Shown here piece after piece: positions 52,972 to 61,487 of a stretch of DNA of 64,000 nucleotides. The DNA comes from Frigoribacterium sp. PhB160 (GTDB lineage Bacteria > Actinomycetota > Actinomycetes > Actinomycetales > Microbacteriaceae), in contig NZ_RKIE01000002.1 in assembly GCF_003751785.1 (NCBI RefSeq), positions 682,001 through 746,000 on the forward strand. Direction: 5' to 3'. The notes below the pieces were generated by a model. The model searched no databases and was not told where the DNA came from. It saw only the letters and a list, made by a program, of their open reading frames with translations. The translations under genes and the position numbers were made by a program. Each line of letters opens with the position of its first letter. Position 1 is the stretch's first letter.

Positions 52972-54321
52972 GTGAGACGCACGCTCGCCGTCACCGCCGT
53001 CGTCGTCGGTGCCCTCGTCCTCGGGGGAGGGGCGGCGGCGAGCACGCTGCTGCCCGCCCACGAGCCGCCGCCGCCCGCCGCCCTCACGGCCACGGGGGAC
53101 GGGCCCACCGTGATCGAGCTCGCCTGGCAGCCGCCGGGTCGGAGCACGGCGGGTCCCGTCACCGCCTACTCGCTGACGCTCGTGCCGACGGCCGGGCAGA
53201 CCTCGACCTTCACCCGGTGGCTGGAGGCGGACGAGACCTCCGCCCGACTCGACGGCGCCGTGGCCGAGACGTCGTACCGCTACGAGCTGACGGCCTGGGC
53301 GGGCGACGTCGAGGGCCGCAGCGCCAGCGTCGACTTCACCACCCCCGAGAGCACCTCCCGCGTCGTCGCGGTCGTCGACGACGAGATCGTCTCGATCCCG
53401 TCGGGCGGCGGCGAGCTGACGAGGGTGGCGACCGCGCCCGCCGCGCCGGGCGGCTACGTCGTCGACGCGAGCGGCAACGTGACCGTGCTCGACAGCGAGC
53501 GGGGCACCCTCGTGCGCCGCGCCTCCTCGGGGGCTGCTCCCGAGACCCTGGCCGCCGACGTCGAGGGAGCCCGCGAGCTCGCGGTCGACTCGCTCGGCAC
53601 CGTGTACCTGCTCACCGCAGACGGCCGGGTCGCCGCCTACGGCGCCCGCGGCGCGGAGCGCACCGTCGCCCGCACGCTGCCGGCGCCGGGCGCCCAGCTG
53701 TCGGTCGGGCCGGACGACAGCCTGCTCGTGCTCTACGGGGTCGCCGACACGAACGACTACACGGCCCGCACCTACGCGCCCGACGGCCTCGACGACTTCA
53801 CTGAGCGGACCTTCCTGCAGGGCGTCGGCCTCCGCGACGTCGTGGCGGGCCCGTCCGGCACGCTGTTCTACGACCGCAACGCCGGCGGCGCCTCGGGCCT
53901 GCAGTTCTGGGGCCGCGACGACGGCATGCCGACGGCCCGCAGCGTCGCCGTCTCGTCGCGGGCGACCGCGGTGGCGGGCGGCCTCGGCTCCGACGGGCTC
54001 TTCCACGTGCTCGAGGCGGCCCAGACGTGCCCGCCGGCCCTGGCCGACGCCGACGCGACCGCCGCGACCTGCACCGAGGACCTCGCCGTCGACGCCCTCA
54101 CCGCCACGACGACGGACGGCGACCGCACGACGCGGGCCGTGACGGGCGTGTCGCTCGCCGACGCCGTCGACACCGGCAGCCTCGCGGCCGACTCGTCGGG
54201 CACCGTGCTCGTCGCCGAGCCGGACGGCGCGACGCCGGGGCTCTGGGCGATCGACCCCGACGGGACGGAGGCGCGCCTCCTCGTCCCCGGGTCGGCCCGC
54301 GACGTGCGCGTCGTCGGCTGA
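52972..54321 (+). CDS. Secreted FnIII / beta-propeller-like protein (paralogue 2)
   Basis: 449 residues, clearly a paralogue of the preceding gene: same order of signal/anchor segment (RRTLAVTAVVVGALVLGGGAA), FnIII-like domain (PTVIELAWQPPG to SVDFTTPE) and propeller-like part. Matching phrases include VLDSERGTLVRR versus VLDSAAGTLVRH, and an end of GSARDVRVVG versus GAARDVKVRG. The disulfide loop is conserved but longer (TCPPALADADATAATC). GTG 52972 lies 15 bp after the first gene, so the pair is one transcript from a tandem duplication that has since diverged widely. Confidence 0.8.
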   Translation: MRRTLAVTAVVVGALVLGGGAAASTLLPAHEPPPPAALTATGDGPTVIELAWQPPGRSTAGPVTAYSLTLVPTAGQTSTFTRWLEADETSARLDGAVAETSYRYELTAWAGDVEGRSASVDFTTPESTSRVVAVVDDEIVSIPSGGGELTRVATAPAAPGGYVVDASGNVTVLDSERGTLVRRASSGAAPETLAADVEGARELAVDSLGTVYLLTADGRVAAYGARGAERTVARTLPAPGAQLSVGPDDSLLVLYGVADTNDYTARTYAPDGLDDFTERTFLQGVGLRDVVAGPSGTLFYDRNAGGASGLQFWGRDDGMPTARSVAVSSRATAVAGGLGSDGLFHVLEAAQTCPPALADADATAATCTEDLAVDALTATTTDGDRTTRAVTGVSLADAVDTGSLAADSSGTVLVAEPDGATPGLWAIDPDGTEARLLVPGSARDVRVVG

Positions 54322-54383
54322 GCGGGCTGTCGGCAGGCTGTCGGCGGCCGGGCGATCGGCGGGCGGCAGCCCGGCGGTCGGGC

Positions 54384-55112
54384 TCAGGCCCGGCCGCCGG
54401 CCTCCGCCACGAACTCGTCGACCGTGCCCTGGATCAGCTCGGTCATGATGGCGCCTGCCGTCTCCGCGTCGCGCGCGGCGAGCGCGTCGGCGACGGCGAG
54501 GTGGCGCTCGGCCGCGGCAGGCGTCCAGCCGGTGATGGTGAAGCGCTTCTCCTCGACGCGGGTGCGCAGCAGCGCCTCGACCTGGGTCGCGAAGTGACCG
54601 AGCACCTGGTTGCCCGAGCCGTGCAGCAGGGCGGTGTGGAAGGCGATGTCGGCCTCGAGGTAGCGCCGGCCGTCGCCCGAGGTGCCGGCCTCGACCATGG
54701 TGCGGGCCGCGGCCTGCACGAGCGAGGCCTGCAGCTCGTCCATGGCGGCCGCGCCGAGGCGGGCGGCCACCGGCTCGATGCCGAGCCGCAGCTCGAGGAG
54801 CTCGCGCATCTGGGTGAAGTACTCGGGGCCCCGCCCGCGCCACTCGATCACCTGGGGGTTCATGAGGTCCCAGGAGGAGCGCGGCAGCACCGTCGTGCCC
54901 GTGCGCTGACGGGGCTCCACCATGCCGAGCGACTGGAGCACGCGCACCGCCTCGCGGAGGACCGAGCGCGACACCGAGAAGCGGACGCCGAGCTGCTCGA
55001 GGTTCAGGATGGAGCCCGGCGGGAGCGTCGCGTCGACGATCTCCTGGCCGACGGCGTCGATCACGCGGGCGTGCAGCCCGCGGTCGCGGGACGAGGGGAG
55101 GCCGGGGATCAT
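54384..55112 (-). CDS. GntR/FadR-family regulator of the gluconate genes
   Basis: 242 residues. The N-terminal winged helix (about 10-75; LNLEQLGVRFSVSRSVLREAVRVLQSLGMV) and the all-helical FCD effector domain (EYFTQMRELLELRLGIEPVAARLGA; IAFHTALLHGSGNQVL with metal-binding His) place it in the FadR subfamily. ATG 55112 has AAGGAG 6 nt upstream. It is divergent from gntT-gntK, and the inverted repeat at 55214-55238 lies between them, so it probably represses them until gluconate or 6-phosphogluconate binds (inference). Confidence 0.9.
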   Translation of the reverse strand: MIPGLPSSRDRGLHARVIDAVGQEIVDATLPPGSILNLEQLGVRFSVSRSVLREAVRVLQSLGMVEPRQRTGTTVLPRSSWDLMNPQVIEWRGRGPEYFTQMRELLELRLGIEPVAARLGAAAMDELQASLVQAAARTMVEAGTSGDGRRYLEADIAFHTALLHGSGNQVLGHFATQVEALLRTRVEEKRFTITGWTPAAAERHLAVADALAARDAETAGAIMTELIQGTVDEFVAEAGGRA

Positions 55113-55198
55113 CGTCGACTCCTTCGGGGCCTGGGCGGTCAGGGGACGTGGTGCCCGGCCTCCGACGGGTCGGGCGTGTTGCCGGGGGAGCAGCCGTA

Positions 55199-55238
55199 TG
55201 GCACACTCCATAAATCTGATTATTCACACTCATCAGAT
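55199..55238 (+). promoter_or_regulatory. gntT promoter with overlapping GntR operator
   Basis: TGGCAC (55199-55204), 16-bp spacer, TATTCA (55221-55226). The perfect inverted repeat ATCTGAT-N11-ATCAGAT (55214-55220 and 55232-55238) overlaps the -10 and start site. The AT-rich patch stands out in this GC-rich window. The rest of the 266-bp spacer shows no gene. Confidence 0.65.
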
Positions 55239-55378
55239 CCACGCGTCCCCAGGATGACAGACCCGCCCGCACGCGGCTGCATCCGCCCCCGCCGCACCAC
55301 CCGGAGCGGTCGGCACGCGCGGAGCACTCCACCTGACGAAGAGGTCGCAGCGACGCGTCCTCGGAAGGACGCGACAGC

Positions 55379-56767
55379 ATGCACCTGATCGCCGCGGCGA
55401 CCGCCGCACCCACCCCCTCCGGCAGCGAGGCCCAGCTGATCATCGCGGCCCTCGTGGGCATCGCCGTGATCGTCGGGCTGATCACCTGGCTGAAGGTCCA
55501 CCCGTTCCTGGCCCTGCTGCTCGGCGCCGTCGGCGTCGGCATCGGCGCGGGGCTCGCGCCCGGCGACGCCGTCACGAGCTTCGGCGCCGGCTTCGGCTCG
55601 ACGATGACGAGCGTCGGCATCCTCATCGGCCTCGGCGCCATGTTCGGCAAGCTGCTGAGCGACTCCGGCGGCGCCGACCGCATCGTCGACACGCTCATCA
55701 CGCGGGCGTCGCCGCGGGCCCTGCCGTGGGTGATGGCCCTCATCGGCGCCCTGATCGGCCTGCCGATGTTCTTCGAGGTCGGCCTCGTGCTGCTGATCCC
55801 CGTCATCGTGCTCGTGGCCCGCCGCTCCGGCCTGCCGCTCATGCGCATCGCGATCCCGGCCCTCGCCGGCCTCTCCGCGATGCACGCCCTGGTGCCGCCG
55901 CACCCCGGCCCGCTGCTCGCCGTCTCGACCGTCGGGGCTGACCTCGGCCTGACCCTCGGCCTCGGCGTGCTCGTCGCGATCCCGACCGTCATCGTCGCGG
56001 GTCCGCTCTTCTCCAAGCTCGCCGCGCGCTGGGCCCCGGTGCCCGTGCCCGAGCTCTTCGTCTCGAAGGAGGAGGAGAAGGACGCTCCCGCGCGCCTCCG
56101 TCCGTCGTTCGCCAACGCGCTCGTCGGCATCCTCCTGCCCGTCGTGCTCATGCTCGCCCGCTCGGTCCGCGAGGCGGCCCTGCCGAGCGCGACCGGCGCG
56201 TGGGTCGACCTGCTCGAGTTCCTCGGGACGCCGATGGTCGCCCTCACCGTCGCCGTGCTCTACGCCATGGTCTTCTACGCCCGGGCGGGCGGCATGGACA
56301 AGGCGGCCGTCTCGAAGACGCTCGGCGCCTCGCTGCCCGACGTCGCGGGCATCCTGCTCATCGTCGGCGCCGGCGGCGGGTTCAAGCAGGTGCTGATCGA
56401 CACGGGCATCGGCACCGTGATCGGCGACGCCGTGTCGGAGTCGGGCGTCAGCGTGCTGCTCGTCGCCTGGTTCGTCGCCGCGCTCGTGCGCGTCGCCACC
56501 GGCTCGGCCACGGTCGCGACCGTCACGGCCGCCGGCATCATGGCCCCGCTCGCCGCCGACATGTCGACGCCCGAGGCGTCCCTGCTCGTGCTGGCGATCG
56601 GCTCGGGCTCGGTGTTCCTCTCGCACGTCAACGACGCGGGCTTCTGGCTGATCAAGGAGTACCTCGGCACCACCGTCGGCCAGAACCTCAAGACCTGGGG
56701 CGTGATGGAGTGCATCCTCTCCGTCACGGGCCTCGCCGGCGTCATGCTCGTCAGCCTGGTGATCTAG
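55379..56767 (+). CDS. gntT: Gluconate:H+ symporter (GntP family)
   Basis: 462-residue integral membrane permease with about 12-14 hydrophobic segments. Family stretches include the LLLGAVGVGIGAGLAPGDAV region, GLPMFFEVGLVLLIPVI, SAMHALVPPHPGPL and the C-terminal SHVNDAGFWLIKEYLG. These match gluconate/keto-gluconate permeases. ATG 55379 follows GGAAGGA. The next gene starts on the last base of its stop and encodes gluconokinase, confirming the substrate class. Confidence 0.92.
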   Translation: MHLIAAATAAPTPSGSEAQLIIAALVGIAVIVGLITWLKVHPFLALLLGAVGVGIGAGLAPGDAVTSFGAGFGSTMTSVGILIGLGAMFGKLLSDSGGADRIVDTLITRASPRALPWVMALIGALIGLPMFFEVGLVLLIPVIVLVARRSGLPLMRIAIPALAGLSAMHALVPPHPGPLLAVSTVGADLGLTLGLGVLVAIPTVIVAGPLFSKLAARWAPVPVPELFVSKEEEKDAPARLRPSFANALVGILLPVVLMLARSVREAALPSATGAWVDLLEFLGTPMVALTVAVLYAMVFYARAGGMDKAAVSKTLGASLPDVAGILLIVGAGGGFKQVLIDTGIGTVIGDAVSESGVSVLLVAWFVAALVRVATGSATVATVTAAGIMAPLAADMSTPEASLLVLAIGSGSVFLSHVNDAGFWLIKEYLGTTVGQNLKTWGVMECILSVTGLAGVMLVSLVI

Positions 56768-57387
56768 TGGTCTCCTCGGCTCCCGTGTCGGCAGCGGTGC
56801 TGACCGGCGGACCCGTCGACGCCACCGGCGAGGGCGGGGCGACCGACGCCTCCGGCGCTCGCGTCTCCTTCCCGGCGACGTCCGCGCCCGTCCTCGTCGT
56901 CATGGGCGTGTCGGGGTCGGGCAAGTCGACCGTCGCGGGCCTGCTCGCCGAGAAGCTCGGCTGGGACAGCATCGAGGGCGACGACCTCCACCCCGACGAG
57001 AACGTCGCCAAGATGGCGGCGGGCATCCCGCTCGACGACGACGACCGGGCCCCGTGGCTCGACACCGTCTCGTCGTGGATCATCGAGCACGCGATGCAGG
57101 GCGTCCCCGGCGTCGTGACCTGCTCGGCCCTCAAGCGCCGCTACCGCGACGTGCTGCGCGAGCACGACGTCGTCTTCGTGTACCTGCAGGGCGCGAGCGA
57201 CCTGCTCGGCGAGCGGATGGCCGCGCGGCCCGGCCACTTCATGCCGACGTCGCTGCTCGACTCGCAGCTCGCGACCCTCGAGCCGCCGGCGGCCGACGAG
57301 CGCCACGTCGTCGTCGACGCCACCCGCACGCCCGAGGAGGAGGCGGACGACGTCATCCGCCTGCTGGGGCTGACGCCGGTCGCGTAG
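56767..57387 (+). CDS. gntK: Gluconokinase
   Basis: Phosphorylates gluconate to 6-phosphogluconate for the pentose phosphate pathway. 206 residues with P-loop GVSGSGKST (47-55), GDDLHPDENVAKMAAGIPLDDDDRAPWL and CSALKRRYRDVLR, all family hallmarks. The first 40 residues are a Ser/Ala/Gly-rich extension; a downstream GTG could instead be the start. GTG 56767 shares its G with the gntT stop (TAGTG), so the genes are coupled. Confidence 0.94.
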   Translation: MVSSAPVSAAVLTGGPVDATGEGGATDASGARVSFPATSAPVLVVMGVSGSGKSTVAGLLAEKLGWDSIEGDDLHPDENVAKMAAGIPLDDDDRAPWLDTVSSWIIEHAMQGVPGVVTCSALKRRYRDVLREHDVVFVYLQGASDLLGERMAARPGHFMPTSLLDSQLATLEPPAADERHVVVDATRTPEEEADDVIRLLGLTPVA

Positions 57388-57400
57388 GGCCGGGAGCGGG

Positions 57401-57437
57401 GGAGGCGCGGGGTCCGACGAGCGGGCACCGCGCCTCC
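57401..57437. terminator. Terminator-like hairpin after gntK
   Basis: GGAGGCGCGG (57401-57410) and CCGCGCCTCC (57428-57437) form a 10-bp perfect stem, again built from the over-represented octamer. Confidence 0.6.
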
Positions 57438-57535
57438 GTCCGTTCACCTGCCGGTCGCCGGCCGCTCACCGGGCCTCCGTAGCGTCGGGGCTCGTCGCGG
57501 GCACCGCCGCCGGGCGGCGCGGACGGGGGCGACGC

Positions 57536-58732
57536 ATGACGAGCAGGACGACGACGCGCACGTCGACGCGCGGCGACGGCACGGCGACGGGGCACGACCT
57601 CGTCCTGCCGCGCGCCGCCGTCGCGGCGACCTGGCAGGGCGTCGGCCGCCCGCTGCAGGAGGTGGCCGTGCCGGGCGTCCGCCTGCAGCGCGGCGACGCC
57701 CTCGTGCGCGTGTCGCTCGCGACGATCTGCGACGGCGACGTGCTCACCGTCGCCGGACGGCGACCGGGCGCCGCGCCCTGCGTCCTCGGCCACGAGCAGG
57801 TCGGCCGGGTCGTCGAGGCCGACGCGCACGCCCGGTCCCTCGACGGGCGACGGCTGCTGCCGGGCGCGCGGGTCGTCTGGTCGACCGTCGTCGCGTGCGG
57901 CCGCTGCGTCGAGTGCCAGCGGGGGCTGCCGCAGGCCTGCGCGACGCTCGAGCGCTACGGGCACGCCGCCGTCCGCCGGTCGTGGGAGCTCGCGGGCGGG
58001 TTCGCCAGCCACGTCCACGTGCGGCGGGGCACCGCGGTCGTCGTGGTCGACGACGACGCCGTGCCCGACGCGGTGCTCGCCCCCGTGTCGTGCGGGGTGG
58101 CGACGGCGGCGGAGGCGGTGCACCGCGCCTCCTCGGTGCTCGGCCTCGCGGGCGGCCCGGGCCTGTCGGGGCAGGTCGTCGTCGTGACGGGGGCCGGCGT
58201 GCGCGGGCTCGCCGCCACGGCGATGGCCACGCAGGCGGGCGCGCGGGTCGTGGTCGTCGACGAGTCCGAGCCGCGTCGCCTCCTCGCGTGCCGCTTCGGC
58301 GCCGCCGCCGTCGCCCACCCGCAGGAGGCGCGGGGCCCGCTCGCCCTCGCCCGCGCGCTCGCGCAGGTCGACCGCTCGGGCCGGCACCGCACCGTCGGCC
58401 TCGAGACGACGGGGTCGGCCGCGGCCGCGGGGCTGCTGCTCGACGCGGTCGGGGTCGGCGGGGTGGTCGTGCTCGCCGGGCCCGCCGCGCCCGGGCCGGC
58501 CGCGGCCGTGCTGCCCGAGCGCGTCACGACGGGACTGCTCACCGTGACGGGCGTGCACGACTACGCGCCCTCGCGGCTGGCGTCCGCGGTCGCCTTCGTC
58601 GCGGAGCAGCGGCACCGGTACCCGTTCGAGGAGCTGGTCGGGCACGTCGTGGCGCTCGACCGGCTCGACGAGGGGCTGCGGCTCGCCGGGGCGCCCGGGG
58701 CGCCGCCGCGGGTGGGGGTCCGCCCGGCGTGA
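57536..58732 (+). CDS. Zinc-dependent alcohol dehydrogenase, medium-chain
   Basis: 398 residues. Catalytic zinc ligands are Cys65 (CDGD) and His86-Glu87 (GHEQ); the structural zinc cluster is Cys121, 124, 127, 135 (CGRCVECQRGLPQAC). The Rossmann motif is VTGAGVRGLAA. The stretch VWSTVVACGRC...GLPQAC...YGH resembles the subgroup often annotated as phosphonate-catabolism-associated dehydrogenase, but no phosphonate gene is near. ATG 57536. It sits 148 bp after gntK with a hairpin between, so a link with sugar-acid metabolism is possible but unproven. Confidence 0.85.
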   Translation: MTSRTTTRTSTRGDGTATGHDLVLPRAAVAATWQGVGRPLQEVAVPGVRLQRGDALVRVSLATICDGDVLTVAGRRPGAAPCVLGHEQVGRVVEADAHARSLDGRRLLPGARVVWSTVVACGRCVECQRGLPQACATLERYGHAAVRRSWELAGGFASHVHVRRGTAVVVVDDDAVPDAVLAPVSCGVATAAEAVHRASSVLGLAGGPGLSGQVVVVTGAGVRGLAATAMATQAGARVVVVDESEPRRLLACRFGAAAVAHPQEARGPLALARALAQVDRSGRHRTVGLETTGSAAAAGLLLDAVGVGGVVVLAGPAAPGPAAAVLPERVTTGLLTVTGVHDYAPSRLASAVAFVAEQRHRYPFEELVGHVVALDRLDEGLRLAGAPGAPPRVGVRPA

Positions 58733-58746
58733 GCGGCGCGGTCGTC

Positions 58747-58816
58747 GGGTCGCGTCACGGTTCGCTCGTCGCGTCGCGTTCTCTCGTGACGCGACGCGCA
58801 GAACGTGACGCGACCC
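58747..58816. terminator. Long nested hairpin between adh and GNAT genes
   Basis: The outer arms GGGTCGCGTCAC (58747-58758) and 58805-58816 pair perfectly. An inner pair CGTCGCGTC/GACGCGACG pairs around a TTCTC loop. It lies between convergent genes, as a bidirectional terminator or REP-like element. Confidence 0.7.
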
Positions 58817-58865
58817 GCGCCTCCGGCCGGCCCTCGGGCACTCCCGCCTCTGGCCGCCGCGGCGG

Positions 58866-59882
58866 CTACAGCCGCTTCTCCATGCACCAGCTCGTCTCGT
58901 CGCCGACGTACGGCCCGAACGCGGGGATCGGCACGTACCCGGTCTTCTCGTAGAGGATCACCGCCGCCACCTGCGGCAGCCCCGTCTCGAGCTGCACGAG
59001 GCCGATGCCGAGGCCGCGGGCGTGCTGCTCGACGGCGGCGAGCAGCGCCCGGCCGACGCCGAGCCCGCGGGCCGCGTCGGCCACGAAGACGCGCTTGAGC
59101 TCGCCGCTGCCGTCGCCGCGGTCGACGATCGCGGCCGTGCCCACGGCGGTGCCCTCGTGGCGCGCGACGAAGAACGAGACGTCGGGCCGACGGAGGCTCT
59201 CGACGTCGAGCACGTGGTAGTTCTCGGCGGGGTAGAGGCTCAGCGCGTACTCGTCGGCCTGTCGCAGGAGCGACAGCACGTCGTCGCCCGCAGGCTGCTC
59301 GATGGCGACCGACGGCGCCGGGCGCCCGAGCGTCAGCCGGTACAGCACGTGCGCCCGCTGGGGGTGCCCGACGGGCAGGGCCGGGTGCTCGAAGTCGTCG
59401 GCGGGGTCTCGGGTCATGCCGAGTCGTTCCATCAGGGCCCGCGACCGCAGGTTGCCCTCCGCGGTGAAGCTCACGACGGACTCGAGTCCGAGCCCGCCCG
59501 TGTCCGTCCCGGAGCGCGCGACCCGCAGCACCTCGCGCGCCGCCTCCGCGGCGTACCCCTGCCCCCACGCGTCCCGCCGCAGCCGCCAGCCGATCTCGAC
59601 CTCGTCCGAGAGCGCCCGACCCGACACCACCACGTCGACGGACGGCCGCGACAGGCCGACGAAGCCGAGCAGCTCGCCGTCCTCGCGCCGCTCGACGGCC
59701 CACAGCCCGAACCCGTGGGCCTCGAAGCCCGCCTCGATGCGGTCGACCAGCGCGTCGGACTCGGCGCGTGTGCGGGTCGAGGGGAAGTGCTCCATGACGA
59801 CGGGGTCCGCGTTCATCGCGGCGAAGGAGGCACGGTCGGCGTCGCGCCAGCGGCGCAGCAGCAGGCGGTCGGTGGTGAGCAT
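58866..59882 (-). CDS. Fusion of two GNAT acetyltransferase domains
   Basis: 338 residues. Domain 1 (about 1-180) is RimJ/RimL-like: TDRLLLRRW at the start, acetyl-CoA loop WGQGYAAEAA, then SRALMERLGM. Domain 2 (about 190-338) is a separate GNAT with the loop RGLGVGRALLAAV and ILYEKTGYVP. The join near residue 182 (YRLTLGRPAPSVAIEQ) is in frame with no sign of sequencing error. Neither substrate is known; the first may act on an N-terminal residue, the second on a small molecule. ATG 59882. Confidence 0.85.
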   Translation of the reverse strand: MLTTDRLLLRRWRDADRASFAAMNADPVVMEHFPSTRTRAESDALVDRIEAGFEAHGFGLWAVERREDGELLGFVGLSRPSVDVVVSGRALSDEVEIGWRLRRDAWGQGYAAEAAREVLRVARSGTDTGGLGLESVVSFTAEGNLRSRALMERLGMTRDPADDFEHPALPVGHPQRAHVLYRLTLGRPAPSVAIEQPAGDDVLSLLRQADEYALSLYPAENYHVLDVESLRRPDVSFFVARHEGTAVGTAAIVDRGDGSGELKRVFVADAARGLGVGRALLAAVEQHARGLGIGLVQLETGLPQVAAVILYEKTGYVPIPAFGPYVGDETSWCMEKRL

Positions 59883-59930
59883 GCGACGACGGTAGCGGTC
59901 CGGGGCGGGCGACCCGCGCCTCCGGCCGGG

Positions 59931-61343
59931 TCAGGCGGCGTCCGAGGGCGCCGCGTCCGCGTCGACGAGGGGCGACGAGGAGGCGCGGGCCACGCCCCGC
60001 AGCCCCACGAACGACACCAGGGCGCTCGCCGTGAGCAGCACGGCGACCACGACCACGACGCGGTGGAAGCCGTCGACGGTGAGCGCGCCTCCCGCGATGA
60101 CCCCGAGGAACGCCACGGCGACGAGGCCCGCCACGCGCGACACGGCGTTGTTGACCGCGGAGGCGATGCCCGAGCGGGCGGGCGGGATCTGCGACAGCAC
60201 GGTCGACGTCAGCGGCGCGACGGTCACGGCGAGGCCGAAGCCGAAGAGCACCACGCCCGGCACGATCTGCCACCACACGTCGATCGGGTCGCGGACGAGC
60301 AGCATCCAGAGGAACCCGCTCGCGGTGATCAGCGGGCCGGTCGTCATGAACGGCCGGGGGCCGTGCTTCGCGGCGAGCGTGCCGAAGAGGGTGGAGAAGA
60401 GCAGCGACACGATGGTCGTCGGCAGGGTGACGAGGCCGGCGAGGGTGGCGGGCAGGCCCGCGAGCTCCTGCACGACGAGGGGGATGGTGAGCGTGCCGAG
60501 GCTGAGCGCCGCGTAGATGCCGACGGTCGCGAGGTTGCCGACGGTGAACGCGCGGGTGCGGAAGAGGTCGAGCGGCATCATCGGCTGCGGCGCGCGGCGC
60601 TCCCACGCGACGAAGGCGACGAGGGCCGCCACGCCGACGACGAGCGGCGCGAGCACGGACCCGGTGCCGAAGCCGACCCGCTGGCCCTCGATCAGCGCGA
60701 AGACCGGGCCCGCGAGGCCGACCGCCGCGAGCACGGCGCCCACCACGTCGACGCGCGCGGGCGAGTCGGGCGTGCCGCGGTGGGCGTCGCCGGGGAGGCG
60801 CGTCATCAGCACCAGCGTCACCGCCACCGGCAGCACCACCACCGCGAACACCCAGCGCCAGCCGACCGTGTCGACGAGGGCGCCGCCGGTGAGCGGCCCG
60901 ACGAGGAAGGCGACGCCGGTCCAGGCGGTCCAGCTGCCGATCGCGCGGCCCTGGGCCGGGCCGCTGAAGGTCGACGTGATGAGCGCGAGGCTCGACGGCA
61001 CGAGCAGCGCGGCGGCGACGCCCTGGAGCGCCCGGGCGGCGATGAGCAGGCCCGGGTCGGGGGCGAGGGCGGCGAGCACGCTCGTCGCGGCGAAGGCGAC
61101 CAGCCCGGCCCGGAGCACCCGTACCCGGCCGAACGTGTCGCTCAGCGAGCCGGCGACGAGCATGAGCGACCCGAGCGTGAGCAGGTACGCGTCGACGACC
61201 CACTGCTGCAGGGTCAGGTCTCCGCCGAGCTCGCCCGCGATCGCCGGCAGGGCCACGGTCACGATCGAGCCGTCGAGGAACGCCACGAACGACGCGAGCA
61301 CGGCCACCGTGAGCACGACGCGGCGGCCGCGGTCGTCCGTCAT
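59931..61343 (-). CDS. MFS multidrug exporter, DHA2 (14-helix) family
   Basis: 470-residue predicted drug:H+ antiporter. The first helix carries LDGSIVTVALPAIAGEL, followed by QWVVDAYLLTLGSLMLVAGSLSDTFGRVRV (motif A variant) and motif C-like VGPLTGGALVDTVGWRWVF. Length and the central hydrophobic pair fit the EmrB/QacA type. ATG 61343. The tail ends in an Ala/Asp-rich stretch. No regulator is adjacent. Substrates unknown. Confidence 0.9.
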   Translation of the reverse strand: MTDDRGRRVVLTVAVLASFVAFLDGSIVTVALPAIAGELGGDLTLQQWVVDAYLLTLGSLMLVAGSLSDTFGRVRVLRAGLVAFAATSVLAALAPDPGLLIAARALQGVAAALLVPSSLALITSTFSGPAQGRAIGSWTAWTGVAFLVGPLTGGALVDTVGWRWVFAVVVLPVAVTLVLMTRLPGDAHRGTPDSPARVDVVGAVLAAVGLAGPVFALIEGQRVGFGTGSVLAPLVVGVAALVAFVAWERRAPQPMMPLDLFRTRAFTVGNLATVGIYAALSLGTLTIPLVVQELAGLPATLAGLVTLPTTIVSLLFSTLFGTLAAKHGPRPFMTTGPLITASGFLWMLLVRDPIDVWWQIVPGVVLFGFGLAVTVAPLTSTVLSQIPPARSGIASAVNNAVSRVAGLVAVAFLGVIAGGALTVDGFHRVVVVVAVLLTASALVSFVGLRGVARASSSPLVDADAAPSDAA

Positions 61344-61430
61344 GAGGCGAGTCTCGTCATGCGACGAGTCTCCACCCGCAGGGCGTCCGCCGGTCGGCCG
61401 GCCTGGCAGTCCGTGGATCCGGTGGTCGGC

Positions 61431-61473
61431 GGGTCGGGCGATCGGCGGGGTCGGGCGATCGGCGGGTCGGCGG
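61431..61473. repeat. Short direct repeat between MFS and ligD genes
   Basis: Two copies of GGGTCGGGCGATCGGC (61431-61446 and about 61448-61463) plus a partial third. The 144-bp spacer holds nothing else I can support. Confidence 0.75.
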
Positions 61474-61487
61474 CCCGCTCGCGGCGG

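Noticed and set aside
51421-56247. A 1608-codon open frame on the minus strand spanning the FnIII, GntR and gntT region
   Set aside because: It runs antisense or out of frame across four well-supported genes and has no recognisable motif.
57536-58732. Assigning the dehydrogenase to phosphonate or gluconate catabolism
   Set aside because: Only general similarity to a subgroup supports it; no phosphonate genes are nearby and a hairpin separates it from gntK.
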